A stretch of DNA of 48,385 nt from Branchiostoma floridae (taxonomy: Eukaryota > Chordata > Leptocardii > Amphioxiformes > Branchiostomatidae): assembly GCF_000003815.2 (NCBI RefSeq), contig NC_049985.1, positions 16,742,644 to 16,791,028 of the forward strand, given 5' to 3'. A program made the translations under genes and the position numbers. The stretch's first letter is position 1, and every line of letters begins with the position of its first letter. Below, one piece after another: positions 10,018-22,700 of this stretch. The notes below the pieces were generated by a model. The model worked only from the letters and a program-made list of their open reading frames with translations, did no database searches and was not told where the DNA came from.

Positions 10018-13000
10018 ATGACACTACTTTTGGACAGGATCTTAAAAATTCTGCTCCAGCTCAGCCTTTTGAGGGCGGTTGCAGCGTCAGGTAAACATAC
10101 GTGTTGTTGTTACGACTAGTCGTCACGTAGCGTCGTTGTTGTTGTCGCCTTGCATTGAACCTTGATCTCTGGATCACCTGAGGTCACTTCCTCCTCATTA
10201 TGTCGTGTAAACTCGCAACCAATTTGAAGATGTCATTAGTTTCCTGAACTATGTGATTGTTTGTGTCTCGGTTATTTTTCTGTCTCAGTCCTAAAAGTAA
10301 AACTCAGGTTCTTTCCGTATAACCGTTGTTGAATCTTATGTTCTGAACGTGTGTTGACATAAAACTGTGTGTACGTGTACCATAAATGCTTCGATGGTCA
10401 CAACAAGGAAGTAATTAGTACATAGCTACCTGTACCAGAAACATTGGCAGATCATCGATTAGCGTACATGGAGAATGTTATTAAAATTCATAACCGGCAT
10501 TAAGTCTTGAAGGGAACAGGTGTAATTTGATTTAGTAGTGGGTTTAATTATGTTGTGCTCCACAATCCAGCTCCACAATCACTCGAACTCTGTAAGTAAT
10601 ACATAGTGTTACAACTTAGAGAGCGTGTGTAAGAGTCGTGTATGTGTATTCAATATTGAAAGTATCCCTAGCTGTGTATAAAATCTTGAAAATATCCGTT
10701 TGAGCACGTGTATCTTATGTTAACTAGATATTGTTTGTGCTCTGCGTAGATTGTCTCGTTTCTTCGCAACCTCTGGGCGATCAGAGATAGTCAGATATCT
10801 GCATCCTCTTTCCTACATGTTCGAACGGGACCAATAAATGTTAATCATCATAACTAATGATTACAAGTTTACCTGCGCAATGCTATTGAGTTCACCGCAA
10901 TCAAGACGCAGAGCTATAATTTATCCGTGTAATTTTTTATCTACCAAATGTTACATTTTCTGTATGTCATAGGTTGTTCCTCTCCCCTCGGAATGGAGTC
11001 TGGAGACATCCAAGACGGCCAATTATCTGCATCCTCTTCATATTCTCCGTATAAGCCGAAGAATGCACGGCTGAACAGGAACAGTGAATGGAGAGCAAAT
11101 GTTAATAATCAGAACCAGTGGTTACAAGTCGATCTACGTAAAACAAACATACTCACAGGTATACAGACACAAGGACATCGTACTGGAACCGATCGCTACG
11201 TGACGTCATTTGAGGTGTCGTACTCCAACAACGAAATGGACTGGGCAGTGTTTACTGGAAATTCAGATCAAAATCAGGTATGTTTTTATATTTTTCTTAG
11301 CAGCACACATGGATGGCGCAATGTTAGATAACAGGAAGATCTATTATACTGGCCATAGGTGGTCCTAGCTAGGACAGGGCCACCCCACATATGGTTCTGA
11401 TAAGAGTTCAATAAAGGGACAGACCCCAAGTCTGTCCACAATCAGTTCTGACCAGGCAACCAGAGAGTGAACGTCTCATCTTATTCTACTCTAACACTGG
11501 TGCAGCTTCTGGGTTGCCGCTTTCGAGCGGCCGGACCCCGTCCTAACGCCATCCGCGGCCCGCTACCATGCCGCCCGACTCGCCCGGGGACCGAGACCAC
11601 CAGCCGCCCGACCGAACGCCCGTGCTATGATGCCCGACCCGTCACTGTGCCACGTCGCCGACCGACCTCGCCCCGACGTGCCACCACGCCGTCCGTTTAG
11701 CCAGCCTGCCTGCTACCGCCGTAGACGTAGACTACAGACCCAGCTGTCCGATGTGTTTCCATGCCGTTCTCTTACCCAGCCTGCCGCCAGACCTCATCTT
11801 CCATCGTGCCGCCTCCGCTCGTCGTCGCTGAAGACCGAAAAGACGCCATCCCGAAGCCGTCCGCAGCCGGCCACGTGTCAGCGCTGTCCTGCAGACCACG
11901 CCGCCGTCTGCCCGACCCGGCCCGCCATGCCTGCCCGACCCGGCCCCGTAGCTTCGCACCAAGGACTCGTCGCTGCCCATCTCGACCACAACTGGCCCGT
12001 GACACAGCAATGAACTTCCAAGTATGACCGCCGGCGTGAACTGAACTCAGCTGTGACTCGAACGATCTAGAACTGTATAAAGTATTTCTACTTGCCCCTG
12101 GAAATTATGCCACTGAACTACGTACAAAGACCCACGAACTCTTCTTTTGGTCTTATTCTAGGCTAGCCAGGTACCGACGCACAAATGTATTGTATATGTT
12201 CTAAGTTAGCTTGTAGCGTTCTCAATGCCTTGACCGTGAGCCTGCGGGTAACGTCTTGCGCCTTTTGAACTTACGTTGTGGTGTATTTTGTGTGTTGACT
12301 GTGTGATGCTTGCCTATGGAGAGCTGATGCCTGCGGGACGTCTCTTCTAGGAAGATCCATCTGTTGATTTGTTGTATGATGCTTGTCTTAGTAGATAGTT
12401 AAGCCTACGGGACGACTATTCTCATGTCTGTATGCCCGGCCAAGTGCGCACTGTAGCTGTGTGACTGCCCGGAAGACTGAGTACTGCTAGGGAGTATTGT
12501 TGTTTCTTGGCCGCTGTGCCAGTATGAAGCCTATTGTTTTTGCTTGTTTGTTGTTTCTATGTTTGTGCGATTGAAGTACAGGCATCTGTAACAGCCAAGG
12601 CCCATTATGAGTCCATTATCACAGCAGCAGTCCGTCTGTGAAACATAATTGCCAGGAAGAAGCTAATTACTTGTCACACCCGTACCAGATTATGATCTAT
12701 ATGCTACCTCGTCTGTTTACATTTGACCTCTATATTTTAAACTTGTAATAATTGTATTGTAACGTAACGTTTTACGCATGACTTTAAAGGTGTCGAGGGC
12801 GACACCTGTTGTAAGGGGGGAAGAGTCTTGGAAACACATATGGATGTCGCAATGTGGGATAACAGGAAGATCTATAATACTGTCCATAGGTGGTCCTAGC
12901 TATGACAGGGCCACCTCACATATGGTTCTAATAAGAGTTCAATAAAGGGACAGACCCCAAGTCTGTCCACAATCAGTTCTGACCAGGCAACCAGAGAGTG

Positions 13001-15899
13001 AACGTCTCATCTTATTCTACTCTAACATTTTGATACTAGAAAATTTTCTCATTGTCTAAGGTTACTTCCAATTCAATTTAAAGAATAGAGATGTATCTTA
13101 TGTATACCCCCAACTTTAGTTTATTTTGCAGTTGATATTACATCAGCATTTCTGTTGGTTATTTACCGTTCTTCCTTTAAGTTGTTGTTCTTAACAGATA
13201 CAAGCAATAGTCTTGACACATATTACTGAATGAGTCAATGAATGAATTTGATGAATGCATGGATCGTGACAACACAAAAACTTTAAAGGTACATAAACAC
13301 GAAAAAATAGATATGGCAACCAGTATCGCTCTATTCCCTCATGTTCAGGTATTCGATGGAAACAGCGATGCAAATAACACCCAAGACAACACGTTTAACC
13401 CACCTATCATCGCGAGATACATCAGGATTAACCCACGGAGTTGGCATAGTTGTGGGAAAAAACGCTGTATCTCCATGCGGATAGAACTGCTGGGTTGTGA
13501 GTTTACTAGTAAGTAAAACTATGAGCATTATTTGTACAGATTTGGCGGGATTGGGAAACATGCAAACGTCCTGATTCTCTCCTGTTTGATTGTGAGTGAG
13601 GTGTAAATTCATAAGCCGCATGCATTATCACAGGAACCATAAACCATAAGATACTACTAAAAACGAACTTAAAGGGCAAATTCAAAATCACTTCTCCATC
13701 TTTTAGAAAACACAGATCGTTCTATATATTAAGTAATTCCCCGCTTTGTATATTTGTATAACCTAGTACGTAAAAAGACGTAAACGCATGTTACGTGTAT
13801 TGTAACCGTTTTTCTTGTTTTTTTTTGTATACTGTTAACATGTTCAGTTACCAAGGCTAGCCGGTAGTTGGGTAGCCTTGGCCGAATACATTAAATCAAA
13901 TCAATAAATCTTTTCCAACAGCCACCACACAACCAACTACAGTATCTACCACCAGTACTATTAAAACTACATCGTCTCAGCCCACGTCGACAGTGAGGAC
14001 AACACGGTCTACACTGACCTCCACTTCCACGAATGGCTTGTCAGGTTCCACCATACAGGCTCCACCAGAGACCCCTCAGGCCCCAGGAACAACGACCGTT
14101 GTCTTGAACAGAACACAAGGTGAGATATATTTCACTCCCAAACCTACGACATGGTGGAGTGAAAGTGCTGTATGGCTCATTGTACATTGACGGTTACAAA
14201 TTTTCTATATTGCTGTAGGTGATGATGGAAACCTGGCTATGCTACAGGGTTCTGGATTTCCTACAGGTATTTGCAATATGATCTACAAAATGATATCATA
14301 GTCTTCATGACTACATAGATTTGTAAGAATGTACATAAACATAAGCATTCGTAAATAGTTTCATCAGGTTGGCAGATCAATTGAACAAAGTCTTCTTCGT
14401 TACACTCCATATCTCTAACATTAATTCTTTTGCAAACGTTTCGTCGACCATCTGTCGTCTTCCTCAGTGCAGATCCAAATCTAAAGTTTATGCACTGAGG
14501 AAGACGGCATATTGTCGTCGAACGTTTGCAAAAGAAGTAAATACGGTTGTGGAATGATGAAGACTATGTTCACGGCATAAGCATCATTATAAAACGAGCA
14601 TGGATATTATAATACAGCTATTTTTGAATAGCTAGTAGAAGCAGGTTCAAAACGGGTCACTTTTGGCAGATTAGAATTGGTGTCTAGCAATTATGATATG
14701 TGGCCCTTTTTTCGTGAACATGTACAGGAATCATCGTTGGCGCCAGTGTTGGTGGGGTGATCTTCATTATGGCCATCACGGTTGGAGCTGTCTTTATAAT
14801 CAGAAGGTATTGTGATTTTAGCCATACAATTAACTCACTGTGTCTTTCAATTTATATTACAGAGAGCTTCTTAGTTCTTACACATATGACACGTAATCAG
14901 GTCGTTAATATGGCATAGATGATTCAATGTTTTTATGTTCTTCATTGGGATTTTATCTACATTACTTTTCCCAGGAGAGGCAGAAATGATTCTCAGAAGA
15001 AACCCACCAATGACGAAGGAGAAGGGACCGTTGATAACATCATCTACGACACAGCAACCTTCTCAGCCAATGAGACTGGCGGGGGCGTTTCGTTTGGCCA
15101 ATCAGGTGACTTCGTTGACAACGAGCTTTATGCAGGAGTCGGGTGAGCGTTCTAGGGCTACCATTTTGATGGACATGTTCATAGGAAAGTCGGAAGGATA
15201 ACAGTAGGAGAAACAATCCAATAGTTACATCTTAAAGTCTTCAGCCTGTAATGATTTTGATGACATTTGTTATTTTCCCTCCATGCTTTTACACTTCTAT
15301 CTACAGGGCAATGTATTGTACTTATAAAGGACATTTTAAGGAATTCTCTGACAATAACATTTGCTTTTTCATCTAAAAATGAATGAACGAATACCAGAAT
15401 GATATATTGAAATTAATCTAAAGCTTATGGCAGCCTCATACTAAACTACATTATTTCTAACATACAGCGCGTCATCAAATTTACCAAAAAGAGTACAGTC
15501 ATGTATAATATCATAAATTCAACATTGTTTAAGCGTATTGTCACTGTATTGTATTGTATTGTATTGTATTGTATTGGTGTGGTGTAAAATATTTCTTATT
15601 CATACAGTCTAAACACAAATCATTTACAACAAGCCGTCGTTGAGTAAAATGACAATTGGGTTCCAGTGAATCTCTGTATCTGTTAGTTTTACCTTTAACA
15701 GTTCTGAATTTGTGTGAGTTACTTGTGTTCTTTCCATTAATTACAATTCAGGCATTGTTTGATTACTCCTAGGGATTATCCTGCCAGAGACGTACAGAAC
15801 CAAGCATCACAGAAGGACGACCAGGACCGTCTATACGCTAACGTCAACAACTCACAAGACGAAGGTTTTGTGGACAATGACTTATACGGGTCTCTTTAG
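10018..15899 (+). CDS. Gene C: discoidin receptor with stalk and tyrosine motif tail
   Basis: Exons: 10018-10090, 10973-11277, 13349-13508, 13922-14119, 14219-14266, 14728-14806, 14975-15142, 15773-15899 (385 aa, phases consistent). The start gives a 73-nt first exon as in A and B; an in-frame ATG lies at 9994. Signal peptide 1-24. Discoidin domain Cys26 (GCSSPLGM) to Cys176 (IELLGC), with WLQVDL and IQTQG and an extra cysteine pair (SWHSCGKKRCIS, Cys161/Cys166) absent from A and B. Thr/Ser/Pro-rich stalk about 180-261. Transmembrane about 263-285 (GIIVGASVGGVIFIMAITVG). Tail motifs GTVDNIIYDT, DFVDNELYAG, DRLYANV (a YxN) and the C-terminal GFVDNDLYGSL. Intron 2 carries an LTR element and intron 5 a palindrome. 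Function as a signalling surface receptor is inferred from gene B-like architecture. Confidence 0.93.
11295..11496 (+). repeat. 5' LTR
   Basis: Aligns without gaps to 12826-13027; both contain the AATAAAGGGACAGACC segment, a possible poly-A signal. Confidence 0.88.
12826..13027 (+). repeat. 3' LTR
   Basis: Direct repeat partner of 11295-11496, directly downstream of the polypurine tract and ending CTCTAACA. Confidence 0.88.
13800..13915 (+). repeat. Probable retroposon 3' end
   Basis: A small hairpin (CCAAGGCTAGCC ... GGGTAGCCTTGG) is followed by a degenerate ATTAAATCAAATCAATAAATC tail directly before the gene C stalk exon acceptor. A short AATC-type tail is typical of non-LTR or SINE 3' ends. 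Family not identified. Confidence 0.4.
14425..14536. repeat. Imperfect palindrome in gene C intron 5
   Basis: TTCTTTTGCAAACGTTTCGT on the left pairs with ACGTTTGCAAAAGAA on the right, and GTCTTCCTCAGTGCA with TGCACTGAGGAAGAC near the loop. MITE-like, no coding content. Confidence 0.8.
15546..15577. repeat. TTGTA pentanucleotide microsatellite
   Basis: About six tandem copies of GTATT in the last intron of gene C. Confidence 0.9.
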
Positions 15900-16767
15900 A
15901 CCCAGGATAGAGACTTGCCTGAAGAAAATCGCGCTCCTAGCGGCCGGCCTTACAGTTGCCACCACCTCGGGGAGGGGGTCATTAACGCCAGCTAGCGAGA
16001 GATTTTGCAAACACAGGCTAGAATAGAGACATGCACTGTTGATTCTTAGCCAAATGAGACATAAGGCAATATGAGGACTCTGCCCTTACGACCCTTGGGA
16101 CTTTGTACATTATCATATCGATAATTATAAAGGACTTCAATTTCAATTAAATCCAACACAGTGAGCTCATTTGACGGTTTAAGATACAAAGATGATTCAA
16201 TAGATAAAAAGAAGGCACAAGTTGTACTTGATCGTTTTCGCATTCCACTCCAAAACATTTATTGAGCAGATACGACTGTCATTCTTACTTATATGTTGTT
16301 CAGAAGATGTTGCATACCATAGGCTTCATGATACATAAAAAGCAAAATAGATACTTGTATAACGTGTATCTGATAGTTATCATGAGAAAAATACATATAT
16401 ACTGCTACGAAACAAAATGTGAATATATGTGTCGTGTCTTGTTTTTTCTGTATGTTGTGTTTCTAACTATTTCAACTTACCATCAAGCTACTTATACAGC
16501 TGGTCGTGATGACCTTTGCTTTTTTAGTATACAGATTATCATGAAGGTCCCTACTCTTTGTTTAATCGGGAATCTTTACCAAATATTGATTGTATGCTAC
16601 CATTGTCATAACACAGATTTAGTTAGAGAGGGAACAGAAAAAAATAGATAAATCGATAGACCAAAGTTACGTTTTGATTGACTTTACAACTGAACTGATC
16701 CGCAGCTTTGTCCTGCGTCATTTATACACATTGTTTTCTGCGTTTGTTACACCTACGTTTCTCTCCA
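15900..16767. other. Gene C 3' flank and intergenic C-D
   Basis: No gene recognised. A 129-codon open frame (16262-16651) is AT-rich and shows no domain or splice context. Confidence 0.5.
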
Positions 16768-19700
16768 ATGCCGTCAACAAAGAATGTCGTGCTCACTGGA
16801 TTTCTCGTCTTGTACTGCTTTCTAACATTCGGCAAAGGACAAAGTAAGTTTCGTTTATTTACAGGGTAGTAATTTACCAGTGTCTTAACACTGATGTGTT
16901 AACAACATTAAGGTCGTTTTGAATATAGTTTAACAGTAGGAGAAATATTTCGTGTCCTTTTGGAAAATTTTAAGATGGCGGCATTAGTGTTTTCTCGATA
17001 GGCCATAGCCATTTCAAAGGTACGGTCTTTTCACATAAACACCAATAGAAAAATCATTTCGTCGTTAATCTGGGCCTAGTTCAAGCAAATCAAGTCAGCC
17101 ATGCTGAGGTATGTTAGTGCGACAAACATTGTACAAATACAATGGGTGCGTAGTTAGGGGTAAATAATCATCGATTGTTTTAGAACGTCACCTATAGTTC
17201 TAGTTGTCAGTTTTACGTATCACCGTTAATCGATAGCAGTCGAATTCTTGCCTGTGATCATTCTGACATATGAATTCTGCTGGGGAAAGAGACGGCAGAT
17301 ATTTCATGTAAGACATCACGAAATCGCCGGCAAGCGCAGCCAGGCTTGCGGGGGTCTATCGGGGTCCATGCCCGACTGCGCCGTCCATGTGTACGCTACA
17401 TCATCACAGTGTACGCGTCGATAACGTCACGAATATGTCGGCAAGCGCAGCCAGGGATACGGGGTCCTGTTGGGGCCCGTGCCCGATCGCGCCGTCCATG
17501 TGTACGCTACATCATCACGATGTACACGTCGATAACGTCACAAATTTGTCGGCAGGCGCAGCCAGGGATACGGGGGCCTGTCGGGGCCCGTGCCCGATCG
17601 CGCCGTCCATGTGTACGCTGCATCATCACGATGTACGTGTCGATAACGTCACGAAATTGTTGGGAAGCGCAGCCAGGGATACGGGGGCCTGTCGGGGCCC
17701 GTGCCCGATCGCGCCGTCCATGTGTACGCTGCATCATCACGAAATGCGCGTCGATAACGTCACGAAATTGTCGGCAAGCGCAGCCAGGGATGCGGGGCCC
17801 ATCAAGGTGCATGCCCGATCGCGCAGTACATGTGAAAGGCGCATCATCGCGTATAAGATGTTGTGCATGGCCGTTCCTACTGGTGTATTACACTATACAT
17901 ATGGTCTAAAATGCCCTGTAGTATTGTAGCAGGTCTTGCCGCTACAAGGGTATCGGGGCATGCCACTGCTCGTGTGCGGGATGACCTGGGCTTTCCGCCG
18001 TAGAAGATATTGTGGTTGATCGTTACGACTGGTGTGACATTGTACGGATGGTCTTAAATGCCCTGTAGTATTGTAGTATTGTAGTAGGTATTGCCGCTGT
18101 GAGGCTAGCGGGGTACACCGCTGCTCACGTACGGGGCGACCAGGCCTTTCATGCCGTAAAAGATATTGAGATTGACCGTTTCTATTGATGTATTACAATA
18201 TACGTATGGTCTAAAATGCCCTGTAGTAGTGTAGTATTGTAGTAGGTCTTGCCGCTACGAGGGTAACGGGGCACGCCACTGCTGGTGTACGGGACTACCT
18301 GGCCTTTCAGCCGTAAAAGATATTGTGGTTGGCCGTTTCGACTGGTGTGACATTATACGGAAGGACTAAAATGCCCTGTAGTAGTGTAGTATTGTAGTAG
18401 GTCTTGCCGCTACAAGGGTATAGGGGCATGCCACTTCTCGTGTACGGGACGACCTGGGCTTTCAGCCGTAGAAGATATTGTGGTTGATCGTCTCGACTGG
18501 TGTGACATTATACGGAAGGACTAAAATGCCCTGTAGTAGTGTAGTATTGTAGTAGGTCTTGCCGCTATGAGGGTAGCGGGGCACGCCACTGCTGGTGTAC
18601 GGGACGACCTGGCCTTTTCATGCCGTAAAAAATATTGAGGTTGACCGTTCCTACTGATGTATTACATTATACTGATGGTCTGAAATGCCCAGTAGTAGTG
18701 TAGTATTGTAGTAGATCTGGCCGCTTCGAGGGTAGCGGGGCACGCCACTGCTGGTTTACGGGACGACCTGGGCTTTCAGCCGTAAAAGATATTGTGGTTG
18801 GCCGTTTCGACTGGTGTGACATTATACGGAAGGACTAAAATGCCCTGTAGTATTGTAGTAGGTCTTGTCGCTACGAGGGTAGCGGGGCATGTCACTTCTC
18901 GTGTACGGGACGACCTGGGCTTTCAGCCGTAAAAGATATTGTGGTTGGCCGTTTCGACTGGTGTGACATTATACGGAAGGACTAAAATGCCCTGTAGTAG
19001 TGTAGTATTGTAGTAGATCTTGCCGCTTCGAGGGTAGCGGGGCATGTCACTTCTCGTGTACGGGACGAGCTGGGCTTTCAGCCGTAGAAGATATTGTGGT
19101 TGGCCGTTTCGACTGGTGTGACATTATACGGAAGGACTAAAATGCCCTGTAGTAGTGAAGTATTGTAGTAGATCTTGCCGCTTCGAGGGTAGCGGGGCAT
19201 GTCACTTCTCGTGTACGGGACGACCTGGGCTTTCAGCCGTAAAAGATTTTGTGGTTGGCCGTTTCGACTGGTGTGACATTATACGGAAGGACTAAAATGC
19301 CCTGTAGTAGTATGGTATTGTAGTAGGTCTTGCCGCTACAGGGGTAACGGGGCACGCCACTGCTGGTGTACGGGACTACCTGGCCTTTCAGCCGTGGAAG
19401 ATATTGTGGTTGGCCGTTTCGGCTGTTGTGACATTATACGGAAGGACTAAAATGCCCTGTAGTAGTGTAGTATTGTAGTAGGTCTTGCCGCTACAAGGGT
19501 ATAGGGGCATGCCACTTCTCGTGTACGGGACGACCTGGGCTTTCAGCCGTAGAAGATATTGTGGTTGNNNNNNNNNNNNNNNNNNNNNNNNNNNNNNNNN
19601 NNNNNNNNNNNNNNNNNNNNNNNNNNNNNNNNNNNNNNNNNNNNNNNNNNNNNNNNNNNNNNNNNNNNNNNNNNNNNNNNNNNNNNNNNNNNNNNNNNNN

Positions 19701-22700
19701 NNNNNNNNNNNNNNNNNNNNNNNNNNNNNNNNNNNNNNNNNNNNNNNNNNNNNNNNNNNNNNNNNNNNNNNNNNNNNNNNNNNNNNNNNNNNNNNNNNNN
19801 NNNNNNNNNNNNNNNNNNNNNNNNNNNNNNNNNNNNNNNNNNNNNNNNNNNNNNNNNNNNNNNNNNNNNNNNNNNNNNNNNNNNNNNNNNNNNNNNNNNN
19901 NNNNNNNNNNNNNNNNNNNNNNNNNNNNNNNNNNNNNNNNNNNNNNNNNNNNNNNNNNNNNNNNNNNNNNNNNNNNNNNNNNNNNNNNNNNNNNNNNNNN
20001 NNNNNNNNNNNNNNNNNNNNNNNNNNNNNNNNNNNNNNNNNNNNNNNNNNNNNNNNNNNNNNNNNNNNNNNNNNNNNNNNNNNNNNNNNNNNNNNNNNNN
20101 NNNNNNNNNNNNNNNNNNNNNNNNNNNNNNNNNNNNNNCGTGTACGGGACGACCTGCGCATCATCGCGTATAAGATGTTGTGCATGGCGTTTCCTACTGG
20201 TGTGACATTATACGGAAGGACTAATATGGTCTAAAATGCCCTGTAGTATTGTAGCAGGTCTTGCCGCTACAAGGGTATCGGGGCATGCCACTGCTCGTGT
20301 GCGGGATGACCTGGGCTGTCCGCCGTAGAAGATATTGTGGTTGATCGTTACGACTGGTGTGACATTGTACGGATGGTCTTAAATGCCCTGTAGTATTGTA
20401 GTATTGTAGTAGGTATTGCCGCTGTGAGGCTAGCGGGGTACACCGCTGCTCACGTACGGGACGGCCTGGGCTTTCAGCCGTAGAAGATATTGTGGTTGGT
20501 CGTTTCGACTGGTGTGACATTATACGGATGGTCTAAAATGTCCTGTAGTATTGTAGTAGGCCTTGGGTACCGGGCACACTGTTCACGTACGTATTCTATT
20601 AGGCCAGTGACATGAAATTTGTTACGTTATGGTCCGTAAAAAGAAATGACTCTTTGACTAGTCATTTCTGCCTTTTATATCAATTATATAATCCAAAATC
20701 AGTGTTTTGTTTAATCCTGTAATGACTACCGTAGGGGTTGAACATTCGCACCACAATTAATTATACTTCTTTTCATGGCGTATTAAGGAGGAACAAGAAA
20801 AGTGTAGCGTTGTGTTGTGTTAATGGAAAATGTCATATTTTTCTGTTGTACTTTAAATGTTTAAATGTCATGGTCCCATGTCTTCGCATGTAGACTGAAA
20901 TTAGTATCCAAATGGCAAGAACGCACGATTACCCATATCGTTAGAAAAAAATTCTTCCAATTTGTATCACAAGGCAGAAAGCAGTCTTCGAATGTCATGT
21001 TGCGTTCGAGTCTTAAAAAGTTCTTTCATCCTATGAGTGTTTCAATATAGGTACGGTACCTTGTTATTTACAACCTAAGTTCCCATAATGATATCTAAGA
21101 CCAAGGATCCTGCGTGTAATAAAACATTGGATTTACACAATTCACAATTGACTTGGATCACTGACGTTCTGTTTAAAATACGTCTGACGTTTTACCATGT
21201 CGGAATAATCCTTCATATGTTCTCAACATTTGCTCGATACTTTGGTATCACTGTAGAGTACCATACATAGATAGAAATCCTCTGTTTTATTTATTGAAAA
21301 GTAACACTTTTCAGTATTGTCGATGGGATACGAATGCATGTAATATGCAAAGTTTAACATGTCTGACGGATAAACCGTTACCTGAATGCACATGTACATG
21401 CGCAGCTCCAAGTTTATATGTAGGTTATGGAAACCAGTCTTATTTCTCTCCACGGGCTTTCACAAGAAAAAAAATACAAACACATTATATGTTTTCGCAC
21501 TGTTATTGATATCTAGACACGCCGTTGCAATAGGTTCTATATTCTTTCAAAACATTTGAATTTGAACTTGTTTGGTTTAGATTCTCGATGTTCTTCATAA
21601 TGCATCATCTATTGAAACAGAGGACGAATAGCTAGAGACAACACCCTGACAAAGCATATCGCAACGAATTTGGCGGACTTATAATTAACTGACGTGTCGA
21701 CCTTAGAACACAAAATTGCAGAGCAGTCGGTTAGTTACGAGTTAACTTTACTTGTCACCAGCCAAACAGCAGTAGCACGGTCCCCAGTTTATTCTACTTC
21801 AAAATGGTTATTTTTAGAGATCATCCTCTTACCGTTTTCTCGGGCCATTGTATGTTTTCATTTTTATCTACCCGATCACATTAAACGCGGCTTGAAGACA
21901 TACGAACATCGGTCGATGGGCGTATTACTGTCCAAAACATCATTTAGAGATCCAAGACCCATCAGCCGATCGATTTCATGCACGGTGACAAGGAATTTCG
22001 TGGGAATTATACATGTATATCTACAGAAAAAATTCGAACCCTTTCGCTTACCTCAATCGCATTTTGTTGATAATGAAGATGAAATTCACTTCCATCCATA
22101 GAAGATACAATTTTGAAGTGTTCATGTAGTAACATTACCCCTGAAGATGACATCTGAAATATATGCATATATAGCTCAGAAAATCTTAGCTCAATATTGA
22201 AAGGCNNNNNNNNNNNNNNNNNNNNNNNNNNNNNNNNNNNNNNNNNNNNNNNNNNNNNNNNNNNNNNNNNNNNNNNNNNNNNNNNNNNNNNNNNNNNNNN
22301 NNNNNAATCAAAAGTCCCTGCATGAAAAAAAAGGAGGTCGATCGGGAGGAGGGGGTTGCCCAAATCGGCTCACACTTGAGTGGTGAGATAGGTATGTAAA
22401 CTTTAAAAAAGCCATGTAATTAAAACCCTCCAAGCTATGTCTACCTACGCTATAAGGTTATGTGTGTTTGTGAGTGTGTGTATGTGTAGAAGACCAGCAT
22501 TACTCAAGAATGCCCCGATGGACTGTATTGATATTTGGTACGTGGGTCGGTCTTTATTAGATCTTGAAACGATTCGATTTTGGGCCCCTAGCGGTTTGTT
22601 TTGGTTCTACAGTGGAACTTCCTGGTTTGATACCTCGAGTTCTGGACGTGCAATGGTCGTGATTTTTGTGAGCTCTTAAAGACCGGGAGTAAGTGGTTTA

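Larger units (their letters stand above)
11295..13027 (+). mobile_element. Miniature non-autonomous LTR retroelement in gene C intron 2
   Basis: Two 202-bp direct repeats (11295-11496 and 12826-13027) enclose 1.3 kb. The 3' repeat is preceded by a polypurine tract AAGGGGGGAAGAG (12813-12825). Two bases after the 5' repeat is TGGTGCAGCTTCTGGGTT, which looks like a tRNA primer-binding site. LTR ends are TCTTAG...CTAACA, and TTTT flanks both sides as a possible 4-bp target duplication. No gag or pol is present; the interior has only C-rich Pro/Arg frames. Size and structure fit a TRIM-type element. The LTRs differ at several positions, so the insertion is not recent. Confidence 0.88.

Noticed and set aside
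11467-12013. Pro/Arg/Thr-rich frames in gene C intron 2
   Set aside because: Lie within the LTR element; C-rich composition opens several frames at once and there is no gag or pol signature.
16262-16651. 129-codon plus-strand frame
   Set aside because: AT-rich, low-information protein, no domain and no splice partners in phase with gene C or D.
17330-17834. CRISPR-like or regulatory array
   Set aside because: Head-to-tail repeats without spacers in a eukaryotic intron, and part of a transposon arm.
19388-20234. Long frames across the first N gap
   Set aside because: Mostly N; no real sequence.
21694-22101. Possible transposase in the foldback core
   Set aside because: 135 codons with no catalytic or DNA-binding motif visible; kept only as unexplained core sequence.
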